DNA of 8,773 nt from JBBRHH01 sp038222915 (GTDB lineage Bacteria > Planctomycetota > Phycisphaerae > Tepidisphaerales > Tepidisphaeraceae), in NCBI GenBank assembly GCA_038222915.1, contig JBBRHH010000240.1:1-8773 (forward strand). Reading direction: 5' to 3'. How positions within the stretch are numbered: the stretch's first letter is position 1; the number at the start of each line of letters is the position of its first letter. Shown piece by piece: positions 1-5,563 of the stretch. The position numbers and the translations under genes were made by a program. The notes beneath the pieces were generated by a model that saw only the letters and a program-made list of their open reading frames with translations, searched no databases and was not told where the DNA came from.

Positions 1-602
1 CCGATATGCCCGGGCATCACCACCGAGCATTTGATGTGCGGCGCGTTGAGCCGCAAATCGTTCATCAGGGATTCGGTAAATCCCTTCACCGCGAATTTGG
101 CGGAGGCGTAGGCGGTGTGTGACACGCCCGGGCCGACGGAGGCCCAAAAACCGTTGACGCTGGAGGTGTTGACGATATGGCCCTCATCCGCCTTCATCAT
201 CAGCGGCAGGAAGGTGCGGACGCCGAGATAGACGCCGCCCCAGCAGATGTTGAAGGTACGCTCCCATTGCTCCCGGGTGTTGGTGAACAGGCTGCCGCCG
301 CCGCCGATGCCGGCATTGTTGAACAGCAGATGGATCTTGTCGGTCGCCTGCTGCTCGAGCAGCTCATCGCGAAAACGCTGCAGATGGGCCTCGATCGAGA
401 CGTCGGCGACATGGGTGGTGACGCGCAGGCCCTGCGGCAGCTTTTCGGCCTCGCACAGCCGTTTGGTTTCAGCCATCGCCTCCATCGAGATGTCGCACAT
501 CGCGACATTGCAGCCCTCGGCAACCAGTTGGCGCGCCAGTTCGCGGCCCATGCCCGTGCCGCCTCCGGTGATCACGGCGAATTTTCCGGCAAAATCCTTC
601 AT
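1..602 (-). CDS. SDR family NAD(P)-dependent oxidoreductase (C-terminus off the left edge)
   Basis: A classical short-chain dehydrogenase/reductase, a cytoplasmic NAD(P)-dependent alcohol or ketone oxidoreductase; the substrate cannot be read from sequence. The frame opens MKDFAGKFAVITGGGTGMGR and stays open to base 1. Visible SDR marks are the nucleotide-binding TGGGTGMG (residues 12-19), an acidic D37 at the end of beta-2, NNAG (95-98), NTSS (145-148, catalytic Ser probably S148) and Y165-x3-K169 in TAYASAKFAVKG. The S-to-Y spacing is 17, about four more than usual. The last codons in the window read VVMPGHIG, the stretch just after the active site, so roughly 50-100 residues are missing. 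The start at 602 is the first ATG that keeps the whole Rossmann motif. It lies 150 bases downstream of the DapA-family gene on the same strand, so co-transcription is plausible. Family is secure, substrate unknown. Confidence 0.93.
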   Translation of the reverse strand, partial: MKDFAGKFAVITGGGTGMGRELARQLVAEGCNVAMCDISMEAMAETKRLCEAEKLPQGLRVTTHVADVSIEAHLQRFRDELLEQQATDKIHLLFNNAGIGGGGSLFTNTREQWERTFNICWGGVYLGVRTFLPLMMKADEGHIVNTSSVNGFWASVGPGVSHTAYASAKFAVKGFTESLMNDLRLNAPHIKCSVVMPGHI

Positions 603-752
603 GGAGAGCGTTGACCTCAGGTTCAAGTTTCTGAATTGGGGCCCTCATCCATGGGGCCCGTGCGAAGCCGGACAGTAACAGCTGGAAACCGCCGGTAAAG
701 CCGCCCGTCCGGCCCGGCGCGATGGTCTGGGGCGCGTTTTCGCGCGGCGGAA
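603..752 (-). other. Intergenic spacer with hairpins between DapA-like and SDR genes
   Basis: No gene is visible here. A 7-bp stem (744-750 with 758-764, loop aattact) straddles the stop codon of the DapA-like gene. Next to it a GCGCG/CGCGC stem with a TTTT loop (732-745) overlaps the first. A third stem, GGGCCC/GGGCCC (639-644 with 654-659, 9-base loop), lies closer to the SDR start. None has a T-tract in the direction of transcription, so these may be RNA-stabilising or attenuating structures rather than classical terminators. Confidence 0.35.
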
Positions 753-1661
753 TTACTCCGCCGCCTCGACCCGCTGGCCGCTCAACGCACCCAGTCCCTG
801 CAACGCGCTCTTGATGGCGGCCTGTTGCGCCGGTGAGGCTTGCGGCATTGGCGCGCGGGAGAAGGTCTTTGGCAAGCCCTGCAGCGACTGCGCGTAACGT
901 GTACACGCCGGCAGGTTGTCCGAGACGATGGCGTTCCACAGCGTCAGCAGTTTCTGGTGCAACTCCAGCGCGCGGACGTGGTTGCCGGCCTTGACCACGT
1001 CCCAGAGTTCGACGGAGGCATGCGGCGCGGCGCTCAGGATCGCCGCGATCGATCCGTGCGCGCCGAGCGCGTAGGACGGATACATCAGCGCGTCGACCGC
1101 GCTGTAGATCAATTTGTCCGGCGCCATCATCATGAGATCGGCGAACAGTTTCAGGTCGCCGGCGCTCTGCTTGACGCCGACCACCAGCGGCACCTCGTTC
1201 ATGATGCGGGTCAGCAACGCCGGCGACAGATACGACCACGGCACCACATTGTAGATGATGATCGGCATGCCGGTCTCATCCGCCATGCGGCGGAAGTGAT
1301 CGACCATCGCCTGCTCGTCCGGCTTGAACAGGTAATGCACCGGCGTGACCTGGAGTGCGGCGACATCCATGTCGCGCACCAGTTTGCCGCGCCGGATCGC
1401 ATCGCGGGTGGAGTCGACGATAATGCCGGCGATGACGGGCGCGCGGCCCTTCGCGGCTTCCACCGTCGCCGCCATCAGGTCGCGATACTCTTCATGGTCG
1501 AGCGTATGGCCCTCACCTGTCGAGCCGCCGGCCGCCATGCCGTGACTGCCGGCATCAATCAGCCAGTCGACCTGGGGCGCAACCTGCTTGAAATCGATCT
1601 CGCCGTCTTTGCGGAACGGCGTGGTCATCGGCGGTATGACGCCGGTCGGACGTGCTTTCAT
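753..1661 (-). CDS. DapA/NAL-family class I aldolase-lyase (dihydrodipicolinate synthase family)
   Basis: A 302-residue TIM-barrel enzyme of the DHDPS/N-acetylneuraminate lyase superfamily, which forms a Schiff base between an active-site Lys and a 2-oxo acid. Visible signatures are GGSTGE (45-50, substrate carboxylate binding), IIIYNVVP with Y137 as the catalytic Tyr, and VVGVKQSAGD with K164 as the Schiff-base Lys. Length matches the family norm of about 290-310. I chose ATG 1661 because GAGGG sits six bases upstream and the first strand (PTGVIPPMTTPF) begins immediately; an upstream ATG at 1703 would add 14 unconserved residues. The pairing with an SDR rather than lysine genes suggests a catabolic aldolase or dehydratase (sugar acid or hydroxy-acid) rather than true DapA. 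The exact reaction cannot be assigned. Confidence 0.92.
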   Translation of the reverse strand: MKARPTGVIPPMTTPFRKDGEIDFKQVAPQVDWLIDAGSHGMAAGGSTGEGHTLDHEEYRDLMAATVEAAKGRAPVIAGIIVDSTRDAIRRGKLVRDMDVAALQVTPVHYLFKPDEQAMVDHFRRMADETGMPIIIYNVVPWSYLSPALLTRIMNEVPLVVGVKQSAGDLKLFADLMMMAPDKLIYSAVDALMYPSYALGAHGSIAAILSAAPHASVELWDVVKAGNHVRALELHQKLLTLWNAIVSDNLPACTRYAQSLQGLPKTFSRAPMPQASPAQQAAIKSALQGLGALSGQRVEAAE

Positions 1662-1918
1662 GATGAGCCCTCGGGTTTCCATTCCAGACATCGCGGGTTG
1701 CATCCCGCTTTACCGGCGATTTGCCTCGCCGGCTGCAGCGAGCCTATCGAAGCTCACTGCCGCGATCCAGTCGCGGAATTGACGCGGTGGATGGAAACGC
1801 CGTGGCGAACTCGTCTACAGGCGCCCGAGGCTGACATGATGGCTGCTTCCCCGGCCTTGCTGGCAGACCGGGGGAGACAACATCGTGCGACACCCGAAAA
1901 GTGCCGGCGTGGAGCCGC
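1662..1918. other. Intergenic region with tandem GC-rich hairpins
   Basis: No gene is recognised here. In the leader of the DapA-like gene (minus strand) two stem-loops lie side by side: GCGGG/CCCGC (1693-1697 with 1704-1708) and CCGGCGA/TCGCCGG (1713-1719 with 1726-1732, 6-base loop). Towards the Cys-rich gene, CCCCGG/CCGGGG (1849-1854 with 1868-1873) forms a longer hairpin 46 bases past that gene's stop. It could end its transcript, although no T-run follows. Confidence 0.35.
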
Positions 1919-2188
1919 TTATTGGACGCTACTTTTGGCTCCGGCCGAGGCGGAGCCTGTCACGCGTCCAGGCAGCCTCTTCAGATATATGGCGACCGTG
2001 AATTGCTTTTTTGGATCGTCGCAGACGTAATTGCAGAGCGTACTTCCGCACGCCGAACTGCACGAGGTCTTTCCCTCGCACTGTTTCTTCACGTCCTTCT
2101 GTGTGGTGGTGAGCACGGTGACGGCAGACGCCTCGCTTGCGACGAAGCCAAAGGCGGCGAATGCAACAACGAAGACCATCTTTCGCAT
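1919..2188 (-). CDS. Small secreted cysteine-rich protein
   Basis: An 89-residue protein I do not recognise by family. It starts MRKMVFVVAFAAFGFVASEA, a textbook Sec signal peptide (basic n-region, hydrophobic core, cleavage likely after A22 in ASA). The mature part of about 67 residues holds five cysteines in a tight cluster (C37, C43, C47, C52, C56), followed by a basic tail rich in Ser, Gly and Ala. Export to the periplasm and disulfide formation are likely; the odd number leaves one Cys free for a partner or metal. ATG 2188 is chosen because AGGAGA lies six bases upstream and the signal peptide starts exactly there; an extension upstream to 2245 lacks both. It is transcribed away from the small membrane protein at 2606. 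Confidence 0.72.
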   Translation of the reverse strand: MRKMVFVVAFAAFGFVASEASAVTVLTTTQKDVKKQCEGKTSCSSACGSTLCNYVCDDPKKQFTVAIYLKRLPGRVTGSASAGAKSSVQ

Positions 2189-2605
2189 CTCGGTTCTCCT
2201 GTTGAGAAAACGACACGACCAATTGTGAAAAGCGTTTTTGGCCACAGGTTCCGCGCCACTGGCGCTTAACCAGCATCGGGGCAGTTCATTCTCCCCCGCC
2301 CAGGCATTTTATCATGGCAAACCTTCGAGGCATTGTGTGTCACTTCACTACCTGACGGAGAAAATGCATCGCTCCCGAAAAATACTCCGGCTTCACACCT
2401 CAAGAGCGTGCGGGAGATCTCGCGTAAATGGTTCCATCTTGTCGGTTTGCGCGGCCCGGCCGCGCCGATCCGATCGCAGCATTGATGCGGCTGGCCGGCT
2501 CGCCGCTTGATCTGGCGCAATGCCGCATCCCGCAAATAGACCACACTGAAGGCCGCCGCCGCAGCACCCGCCGCGGTCCGGTGTTGGCAATCCCTGGAGG
2601 ACGCC
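2189..2605. other. Divergent intergenic region (417 bases)
   Basis: This lies between the Cys-rich gene (minus) and the small membrane protein (plus). A perfect palindrome GCGCCA-c-TGGCGC sits at 2253-2265, about 65 bases upstream of the minus gene, and could be an operator. A FixK-like box is at 2507-2520 (separate entry). The plus-strand frame from 2364 (MHRSRKIL..., Arg-rich) has a GGAG only three bases from the ATG and unconvincing composition, so I do not call it a gene. Nothing else is recognisable. Confidence 0.4.
2507..2520 (+). promoter_or_regulatory. Candidate FixK2/FNR-type box
   Basis: The 14-mer TTGATCTGGCGCAA fits the Bradyrhizobium FixK2 consensus TTG(A/C)-N6-(T/G)CAA. Its centre is 92-93 bases before ATG 2606, so a start site about 40 bases downstream would leave a leader of roughly 50 bases, the geometry of a class II CRP/FNR-type promoter. 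The genes behind it, a small membrane protein and a c-type cytochrome, are the sort controlled by oxygen in this group. A chance match in a window this size is quite possible (roughly one expected per 16 kb by composition-free counting). Confidence 0.4.
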
Positions 2606-2728
2606 ATGGCTTCAACTGCTGGACAAACCTTGCTCCTTTGCGGCGGCATTTTCCTGCTGTCGTTTTTCGGCATCTTCGCATTCTGGGCGCTCGAAAGGTT
2701 ACGAACCGGCACACCACGGCCGCGGTGA
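2606..2728 (+). CDS. Small single-span membrane protein (40 aa)
   Basis: A 40-residue ORF opening MASTAGQTLLLCGGIFLLSF and closing in a basic tail (ERLRTGTPRPR, then TGA). Residues 8-29 form one hydrophobic transmembrane helix rich in Phe, Leu and Gly. With Arg at the C-terminal side it would probably sit N-out/C-in. A strong Shine-Dalgarno GGAGG lies six bases before the ATG. It is 102 bases upstream of the cytochrome c gene on the same strand, behind the FixK-like box, so the two may form a microaerobically controlled unit. The function is unknown; small subunits of respiratory complexes look like this, but no family-specific motif is present. Confidence 0.6.
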   Translation: MASTAGQTLLLCGGIFLLSFFGIFAFWALERLRTGTPRPR

Positions 2729-2799
2729 CGAAAACAATAACCGTCGCGCGGGGTTGCCCACGCGCTGTCGTCCACACATACGGATTTTTGCAACGGCTG

Positions 2800-2815
2800 T
2801 GATCGAGGTCGATCA
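2800..2815 (+). promoter_or_regulatory. Perfect inverted repeat upstream of the cytochrome c start
   Basis: TGATCGA-gg-TCGATCA, 7 bp each side of a 2-base centre, ends 15 bases before ATG 2831 and just upstream of the GGAG ribosome-binding site. It may be an operator, or an RNA hairpin near the ribosome-binding site. Half-site spacing does not match an FNR/FixK box (TGAT to ATCA is N8 here rather than N4). Confidence 0.35.
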
Positions 2816-2830
2816 GAGCGACGGAGTAAC

Positions 2831-3148
2831 ATGTCGAACAGCTTTCGGATCGCTCGTTACCACCTGATCCTCATCGCGAGCCTTGTGGCTACCCCATCCT
2901 TCGCCGCCAATCCCGACCAGGGCGAAACGCTGGTCAGACGATGGTGCACGGGCTGCCATCTGGTCGCGACCGACCAGAAGGGAGCGACCACCGAAGCACC
3001 GCCGTTTGCTTCCATTGCCAAACGGCCGGACTTCGATCCGGCGAAGACCGCAAGCTTCCTGCTCGACCCCCATCCGAAAATGCCGAATATGGAGCTAAGC
3101 CGGGACGAGACGGCGGACATCGCGGCCTATATCGCCACGCTCAAGTAA
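2831..3148 (+). CDS. Periplasmic monohaem cytochrome c (class I, small)
   Basis: A 105-residue c-type cytochrome. The N-terminus MSNSFRIARYHLILIASLVA carries a Sec signal with likely cleavage after A25 (PSFA|AN). The mature protein of about 80 residues has one haem site, CTGCH (39-43), close to its N-terminus; H43 is the proximal ligand. The distal Met is M84 or M87 in KMPNMELS. A C-terminal helix (DETADIAAYIATL) packs on the haem as in class I cytochromes. GGAG lies six bases upstream of the ATG. It should be a soluble periplasmic electron carrier or the haem subunit for a dehydrogenase; no partner is visible in the window. It follows a 40-residue membrane protein and a candidate FixK box, which would suit low-oxygen respiration. 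Confidence 0.93.
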   Translation: MSNSFRIARYHLILIASLVATPSFAANPDQGETLVRRWCTGCHLVATDQKGATTEAPPFASIAKRPDFDPAKTASFLLDPHPKMPNMELSRDETADIAAYIATLK

Positions 3149-3173
3149 CCGCGCAAGCAGCACTTGGGCGGGG

Positions 3174-3344
3174 CTATTGCCTCCAGCCATCCGGCATCGA
3201 CGACGCCATGTGCTTTGCTTCTTCCTGAGCCAAAAGTTCGATCAGTATCTTGCGTTTGTCAGGATGGTTTTCCACAGCAAGCAGCGCCCGGAAGCGGGCG
3301 ATGTTCTGGGTCTCGACGAAATTCGCCAGAGGATCTCGGGGCAT
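3174..3344 (-). CDS. Small conserved-looking cytoplasmic protein (56 aa)
   Basis: The minus strand reads a 56-residue frame beginning MPRDPLANFVETQNIARFRA and ending PDGWRQ, then TAG. The composition is that of a real soluble helical protein (two amphipathic helices, an HPDKRK turn, then an acidic EEAK run), with high-GC codon use like its neighbours. GAGAGGG sits about five bases before the ATG. It ends 25 bases from the stop of the convergent cytochrome gene. I do not recognise a named family; from memory, short proteins of this shape are common in rhizobial genomes. No function is assigned. Confidence 0.7.
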   Translation of the reverse strand: MPRDPLANFVETQNIARFRALLAVENHPDKRKILIELLAQEEAKHMASSMPDGWRQ

Positions 3345-3611
3345 GGCGTCCCTCTCATGAGGCGGGCCGAAGTTCGAGACTCCCAGTCACAGTGAGAGGC
3401 GAGCTCAAAGCGCTGATAGAGAAAGCTTACCAGTGCTATGTTGGGTAGACGATCAAAATCCGACAGTCGCGCGTTTTTGACGCTGAAGCTTGCGATGAGG
3501 TGACAACCAATCTTGACAAGAGGCTCTGGAATAGCTGGCTGTCGCGCCCGTCCACGCAGCGAATGCCCAACAGCAAAACACCTTGCTTCGCCGGATGTTG
3601 TTTTGAAGGGT
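3345..3611. other. Gene-free chromosomal spacer left of the island
   Basis: No supportable gene is visible. Before the insertion this DNA would have been the sequence immediately downstream of the tRNA-Pro gene. An inverted repeat CAAAACA/TGTTTTG (3574-3580 with 3599-3605, 18-base loop) ends seven bases before attL and may be the remains of the original tRNA terminator. The minus-strand frame crossing into attL is an artefact of translating the tRNA. Confidence 0.35.
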
Positions 3612-3660
3612 AATGGTCGGAGCGAGAGGATTTGAACCTCCGACCCCTAGTCTCCCAGAC
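3612..3660 (-). repeat. attL: truncated copy of tRNA-Pro 3' part
   Basis: These 49 bases are identical to 8279-8327. As tRNA (minus strand) they carry the last two bases of the 5' anticodon stem, the whole anticodon loop, the variable region, the T-arm, the 3' acceptor strand and the encoded CCA. The 5' part is missing: after 3660 the sequence turns to gcaggcgaacc, unrelated to the tRNA. This is therefore a dead tRNA fragment marking the left boundary. Confidence 0.93.
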
Positions 3661-3692
3661 GCAGGCGAACCATTGATTTCGCTAAACATTCC

Positions 3693-3752
3693 TGCAAACC
3701 GCGTGAAGATAGCCATACTGAAAAGGCACGCTTTTCATTTTGATTGCAAACC
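3693..3752 (+). repeat. Left candidate integrase arm sites (TGCAAACC x2)
   Basis: TGCAAACC occurs at 3693-3700 and 3745-3752, in the same orientation, 33 and 85 bases inside attL. The same octamer recurs inside attR. Direct repeats of 7-12 bp flanking the core are how arm-type sites for tyrosine integrases usually look; the assignment here is inference. Confidence 0.5.
3719..3737. other. AT-rich stem-loop near the left end
   Basis: TGAAAAG pairs with CTTTTCA (3719-3725 with 3731-3737) around a 5-base loop gcacg, followed on the plus strand by TTTTG. It lies between the two left octamer repeats. It could be a weak terminator or part of the recombination site; there is no further evidence. Confidence 0.25.
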
Positions 3753-3764
3753 AAAAGCCTGAGC

Positions 3765-3784
3765 ACGCCGACGCGTGTCGGCGT
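3765..3784 (-). terminator. GC-rich hairpin, candidate terminator of the minus-strand cargo
   Basis: ACGCCGAC pairs perfectly with GTCGGCGT (8 bp, loop GCGT). It starts 21 bases past the stop codon at 3805 of the last minus-strand ORF, and in that direction is followed by a mildly T-rich stretch (GGCTTTTGGTTTGC). Position fits an end-of-operon terminator; the T-tract is interrupted, so efficiency is uncertain. Confidence 0.45.
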
Positions 3785-3804
3785 CCCCCTCAACTGTTCC
3801 CCCG

Positions 3805-4074
3805 TCACGAGGGTCGCCGCAATATGAAATTACAAAACACCTTCCCCCAGTAGAGGGCGAATGCGGTCCCGATACCAATGAGGCCCCACTTCAAACAGGT
3901 ATCAAAATGCTGCGCATTCTCGCGTGCCATCTCAGAACCTGGCGTCGAACCCAGCACAGCGAGCCAGCAGAACCCAGCCGCGAGGAGACTAAATGTACCC
4001 CCAATCCAAGGTATCGCTAGGACGACGCCAAATAGCCCCGTGGAGGGCCTGAAGGAGGAAGCCAACAATGACAA
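3805..4074 (-). CDS. Small two-span membrane protein, start uncertain or frameshifted
   Basis: An open frame of 89 codons with two hydrophobic segments, about residues 14-41 (LFGVVLAIPWIGG...) and 63-85 (WGLIGIGTAFALYWG...), joined by a short polar loop (GSEMARENAQHFDT) and ending RRPS. That pattern is very unlikely by chance and suggests real membrane-protein coding. However, the only upstream start in frame is TTG at 4074 with no Shine-Dalgarno. The overlapping ORF 3989-4105 in another frame supplies a proper start and an N-terminal membrane helix, so the pair may be one three-span protein split by a frameshift. Function unknown; it is the last gene of the minus-strand cargo, before the hairpin at 3765-3784. 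Confidence 0.4.
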   Translation of the reverse strand: MSLLASSFRPSTGLFGVVLAIPWIGGTFSLLAAGFCWLAVLGSTPGSEMARENAQHFDTCLKWGLIGIGTAFALYWGKVFCNFILRRPS

Positions 4075-4105
4075 TTACAATGATAGCCGATCCCACGTAG
4101 ATCAT
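3989..4105 (-). CDS. Short membrane ORF (38 aa), possible N-terminus of the 3805-4074 protein
   Basis: Reads MIYVGSAIIVIVIVGFLLQA and stops at TAG after 38 residues. Residues 5-24 form a very hydrophobic helix; the tail (WRRPSDTLDWGYI) looks like out-of-frame sequence. A G-run (GGGGGG) six bases before the ATG can serve as ribosome-binding site. The ATG overlaps the TGA of the upstream ORF 4102-4260 as ATGA, the arrangement of translationally coupled genes. It overlaps the 3805-4074 frame by 86 bases. Either it is a stand-alone micropeptide or, more likely, the start of one membrane protein interrupted by a frameshift somewhere near 4010-4050. Confidence 0.4.
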   Translation of the reverse strand: MIYVGSAIIVIVIVGFLLQALHGAIWRRPSDTLDWGYI

Positions 4106-4260
4106 CTTAGTCCCCCCAAAAAAGTGCCTAATCTACCTACTCTCACCCTAAAGTTGGCAGACCATATCGAAGCAAGAACCCGCCCGCCACGGTTGCGGCA
4201 CCAAATAGCCTCTTCCACAAGAAGGATCCCCTTACGCTGCCTTCCTAGCTGGACGCGCAT
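4102..4260 (-). CDS. Possible small basic ORF or decayed gene fragment
   Basis: From ATG 4260 the frame encodes 52 residues starting MRVQLGRQRKGILLVEEAIW and ending LGTFLGGLR, very rich in Arg. It has no clear Shine-Dalgarno. In the same frame the sequence is open upstream into the RES gene and reads VRAEIEHMRVQLGRQRK. From memory this resembles the start of short coiled-coil proteins common in Bradyrhizobium, so this may be the head of such a gene whose rest has decayed. Its stop overlaps the next ATG by ATGA. A competing reading in another frame (TTG after AAGGGG, WKRLFGAATVAGGFLLRYG, hydrophobic) cannot be excluded. It fills the 181-base space between the RES gene and the membrane ORFs. 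Confidence 0.25.
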   Translation of the reverse strand: MRVQLGRQRKGILLVEEAIWCRNRGGRVLASIWSANFRVRVGRLGTFLGGLR

Positions 4261-4286
4261 GTGTTCGATTTCTGCCCGGACGTGGT

Positions 4287-5333
4287 CTAGGCGAACAGCG
4301 GCCCAAGATGATAATCGTAAGTAATGCGATTTAACCGGATGGTATTGATCGACGTGACCTTGAGTTTGCCGTCCGCTAGTGGGCGGCCGAAGAGCGCATA
4401 GTTTATTGTCTTGCCGCCCGTGTCGCCAGCAACGTTGGTATAATAGCTGTTGTAGATAAACCCGTCCGCATTGGTCGTTTCACGGATAGTTTGAGCAATG
4501 CGGCGGCAATATCGATAGACGTGGGGATGATTTGCGTTCATGAGACCACGGAAGAACCAAAAAAGGTTTTCGAAAGAATCAATACCGTCCGGCTGGTCGT
4601 AATTTCCCGATAGGTCGATTAACTTAAGCGCTTGAGTGGGCGCGAGTGTGGCCACGACGATTTCGTCTGCCAGCGTCACTTTGCATTCATGGATACAAAC
4701 CTGCAGATTGGGTGAACCATAAAGGATAGGAAGTTTTGGGTTGTCGAATCTCTCGAAACCCCTTCGCTTCGGGTTGGGGGGCGAGTCGTATTGCCCTTCT
4801 TCAAATTTATTTGCTCCTGGCACGTTAAGCCGTATCCGGTAAAAAATTGCTGTGGGTTCGATTTCGGCAAAGCGTAGCTTGGGTATGATGTCGTCACGCA
4901 CGACTTCCTTGGGAAGGTTATTGTGCATACCGAAATGATCGGTGATGCCGAGGTAAAACAATCTTGGCGACCGGTAGAACAATCGTCCGTTTATCTTGCT
5001 TTGCATTAACGCCCAGTCGGCTTGCGCCTCTGGCCGCAGTTTCAAGTCGATCGGGAAATCAGGCGGCTCGTCTTCGACGACCCCGAGAACGGCTATTTCG
5101 TTGCGGAACTGATTCGGTGCGGTGGCTCGTGAGAAGAATTGCTGCTGAAGCTCATGAAGAGCTCTGTTGTCGAGGGTGCAGCCGTCTCTTCTTCCGCAGT
5201 GCGGGCACGATTTCTTGGGTCTGATCGAACGTCCAATGCGTTCAGCCTCAAGTTTGAGGCCGACATCTTGAAAGCAGTTCGAACAAAGTAAAAATTTAGG
5301 TTGCCCCCAGCCAGAGCCGGCTTTCGAATCCAT
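4287..5333 (-). CDS. RES-domain protein with N-terminal zinc ribbon (probable NAD+-degrading toxin)
   Basis: A 348-residue protein. Residues 17-20 (CSNC) and 43-46 (CPHC) form a four-Cys zinc ribbon like that of the HEPN/RES N-terminal domain. A linker/helical part spans about 60-160. The C-terminal part (about 160-348) reads as a RES domain: YRIR (165-168), FERFDNP with R195, LPILYGSPNLQVCIHE with E216, and FIYNSYYTN with S296, giving the Arg-Glu-Ser residues that name the family. Known RES toxins cleave NAD+ by phosphorolysis or hydrolysis and stop growth. Usually an Xre-type antitoxin gene is adjacent; none is recognisable here. Start ATG 5333 is preferred (GGAG eight bases upstream) over TTG 5354. 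GC is low compared with the flanks. The domain call is fairly firm; the activity is inferred from family. Confidence 0.75.
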   Translation of the reverse strand: MDSKAGSGWGQPKFLLCSNCFQDVGLKLEAERIGRSIRPKKSCPHCGRRDGCTLDNRALHELQQQFFSRATAPNQFRNEIAVLGVVEDEPPDFPIDLKLRPEAQADWALMQSKINGRLFYRSPRLFYLGITDHFGMHNNLPKEVVRDDIIPKLRFAEIEPTAIFYRIRLNVPGANKFEEGQYDSPPNPKRRGFERFDNPKLPILYGSPNLQVCIHECKVTLADEIVVATLAPTQALKLIDLSGNYDQPDGIDSFENLFWFFRGLMNANHPHVYRYCRRIAQTIRETTNADGFIYNSYYTNVAGDTGGKTINYALFGRPLADGKLKVTSINTIRLNRITYDYHLGPLFA

Positions 5334-5352
5334 AGTGCTCTCTCCACCGCGC

Positions 5353-5382
5353 AATCTAAGCGCGAGGGATGATCTTCGGCAA
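5353..5382 (-). promoter_or_regulatory. Weak candidate promoter for the RES gene
   Basis: On the minus strand TTGCCG (5382-5377) and TAGATT (5358-5353) are 18 bases apart, matching the sigma-70 hexamers at 4/6 each. A start near 5346 would give a very short leader just containing the GGAG site. Matches of this quality are common by chance. Confidence 0.25.
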
Positions 5383-5516
5383 GAGTGACTTGGTGCTAGA
5401 GGTCAGCACGGGCTCGGATCAGGGCGATTGTCAGATCACGGCGGCTATAGGATTGCGATAGGATTTATCGCTATCTGGCCGCGAGTCGCGCGTTCGCTGC
5501 GCAACCGCTGAGTGGT

Positions 5517-5538
5517 CCGCCATGGCAAGCCATGGCGG
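5517..5538. repeat. Perfect 10-bp inverted repeat (CCGCCATGGC / GCCATGGCGG)
   Basis: Two arms, 5517-5526 and 5529-5538, are separated by AA. The inner GCCATGGC is itself palindromic, so the site is both a direct and an inverted repeat. It lies 25 bases past the stop of the 70-residue ORF and about 185 bases upstream of the RES start. As RNA it would form a strong hairpin (terminator or stabiliser, no T-tract); as DNA it could be an operator in front of the RES gene. The rest of 5334-5563 shows no gene. Confidence 0.6.
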
Positions 5539-5563
5539 CGCGTCGAATTGATTAATGAAGCGA

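Noticed and set aside
469..1239. Minus-strand open frame crossing the SDR/DapA junction
   Set aside because: Arg/Gly/Ala-rich shadow in a frame different from both real genes; no motif and no ribosome-binding site.
840..2030. Long plus-strand open frame (396 codons) rich in His, Arg and Asp
   Set aside because: It is antisense to the DapA-family gene, which has full catalytic motifs; the composition is typical of a high-GC shadow frame.
2238..2510. Plus-strand ORF in the divergent intergenic region
   Set aside because: Arg-rich, poor start context and no family resemblance; more likely non-coding regulatory DNA.
2800..2815. The palindrome read as an FNR/FixK site
   Set aside because: TGAT and ATCA half-sites are eight bases apart instead of four, so it does not fit the family consensus.
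3612..3660. A second functional tRNA-Pro
   Set aside because: The 5' acceptor strand, D-arm and most of the 5' anticodon stem are missing, so no cloverleaf can form.
3453..3716. Minus-strand frame containing GVGGSNPLAPT
   Set aside because: That stretch is the well-known artefact of translating a tRNA T-arm; the frame runs through the attL tRNA fragment.
3878..4324. Plus-strand 148-codon frame at the left of the island
   Set aside because: Low-complexity, Arg/Pro/Ser-rich shadow opposite membrane-type frames; no ribosome-binding site.
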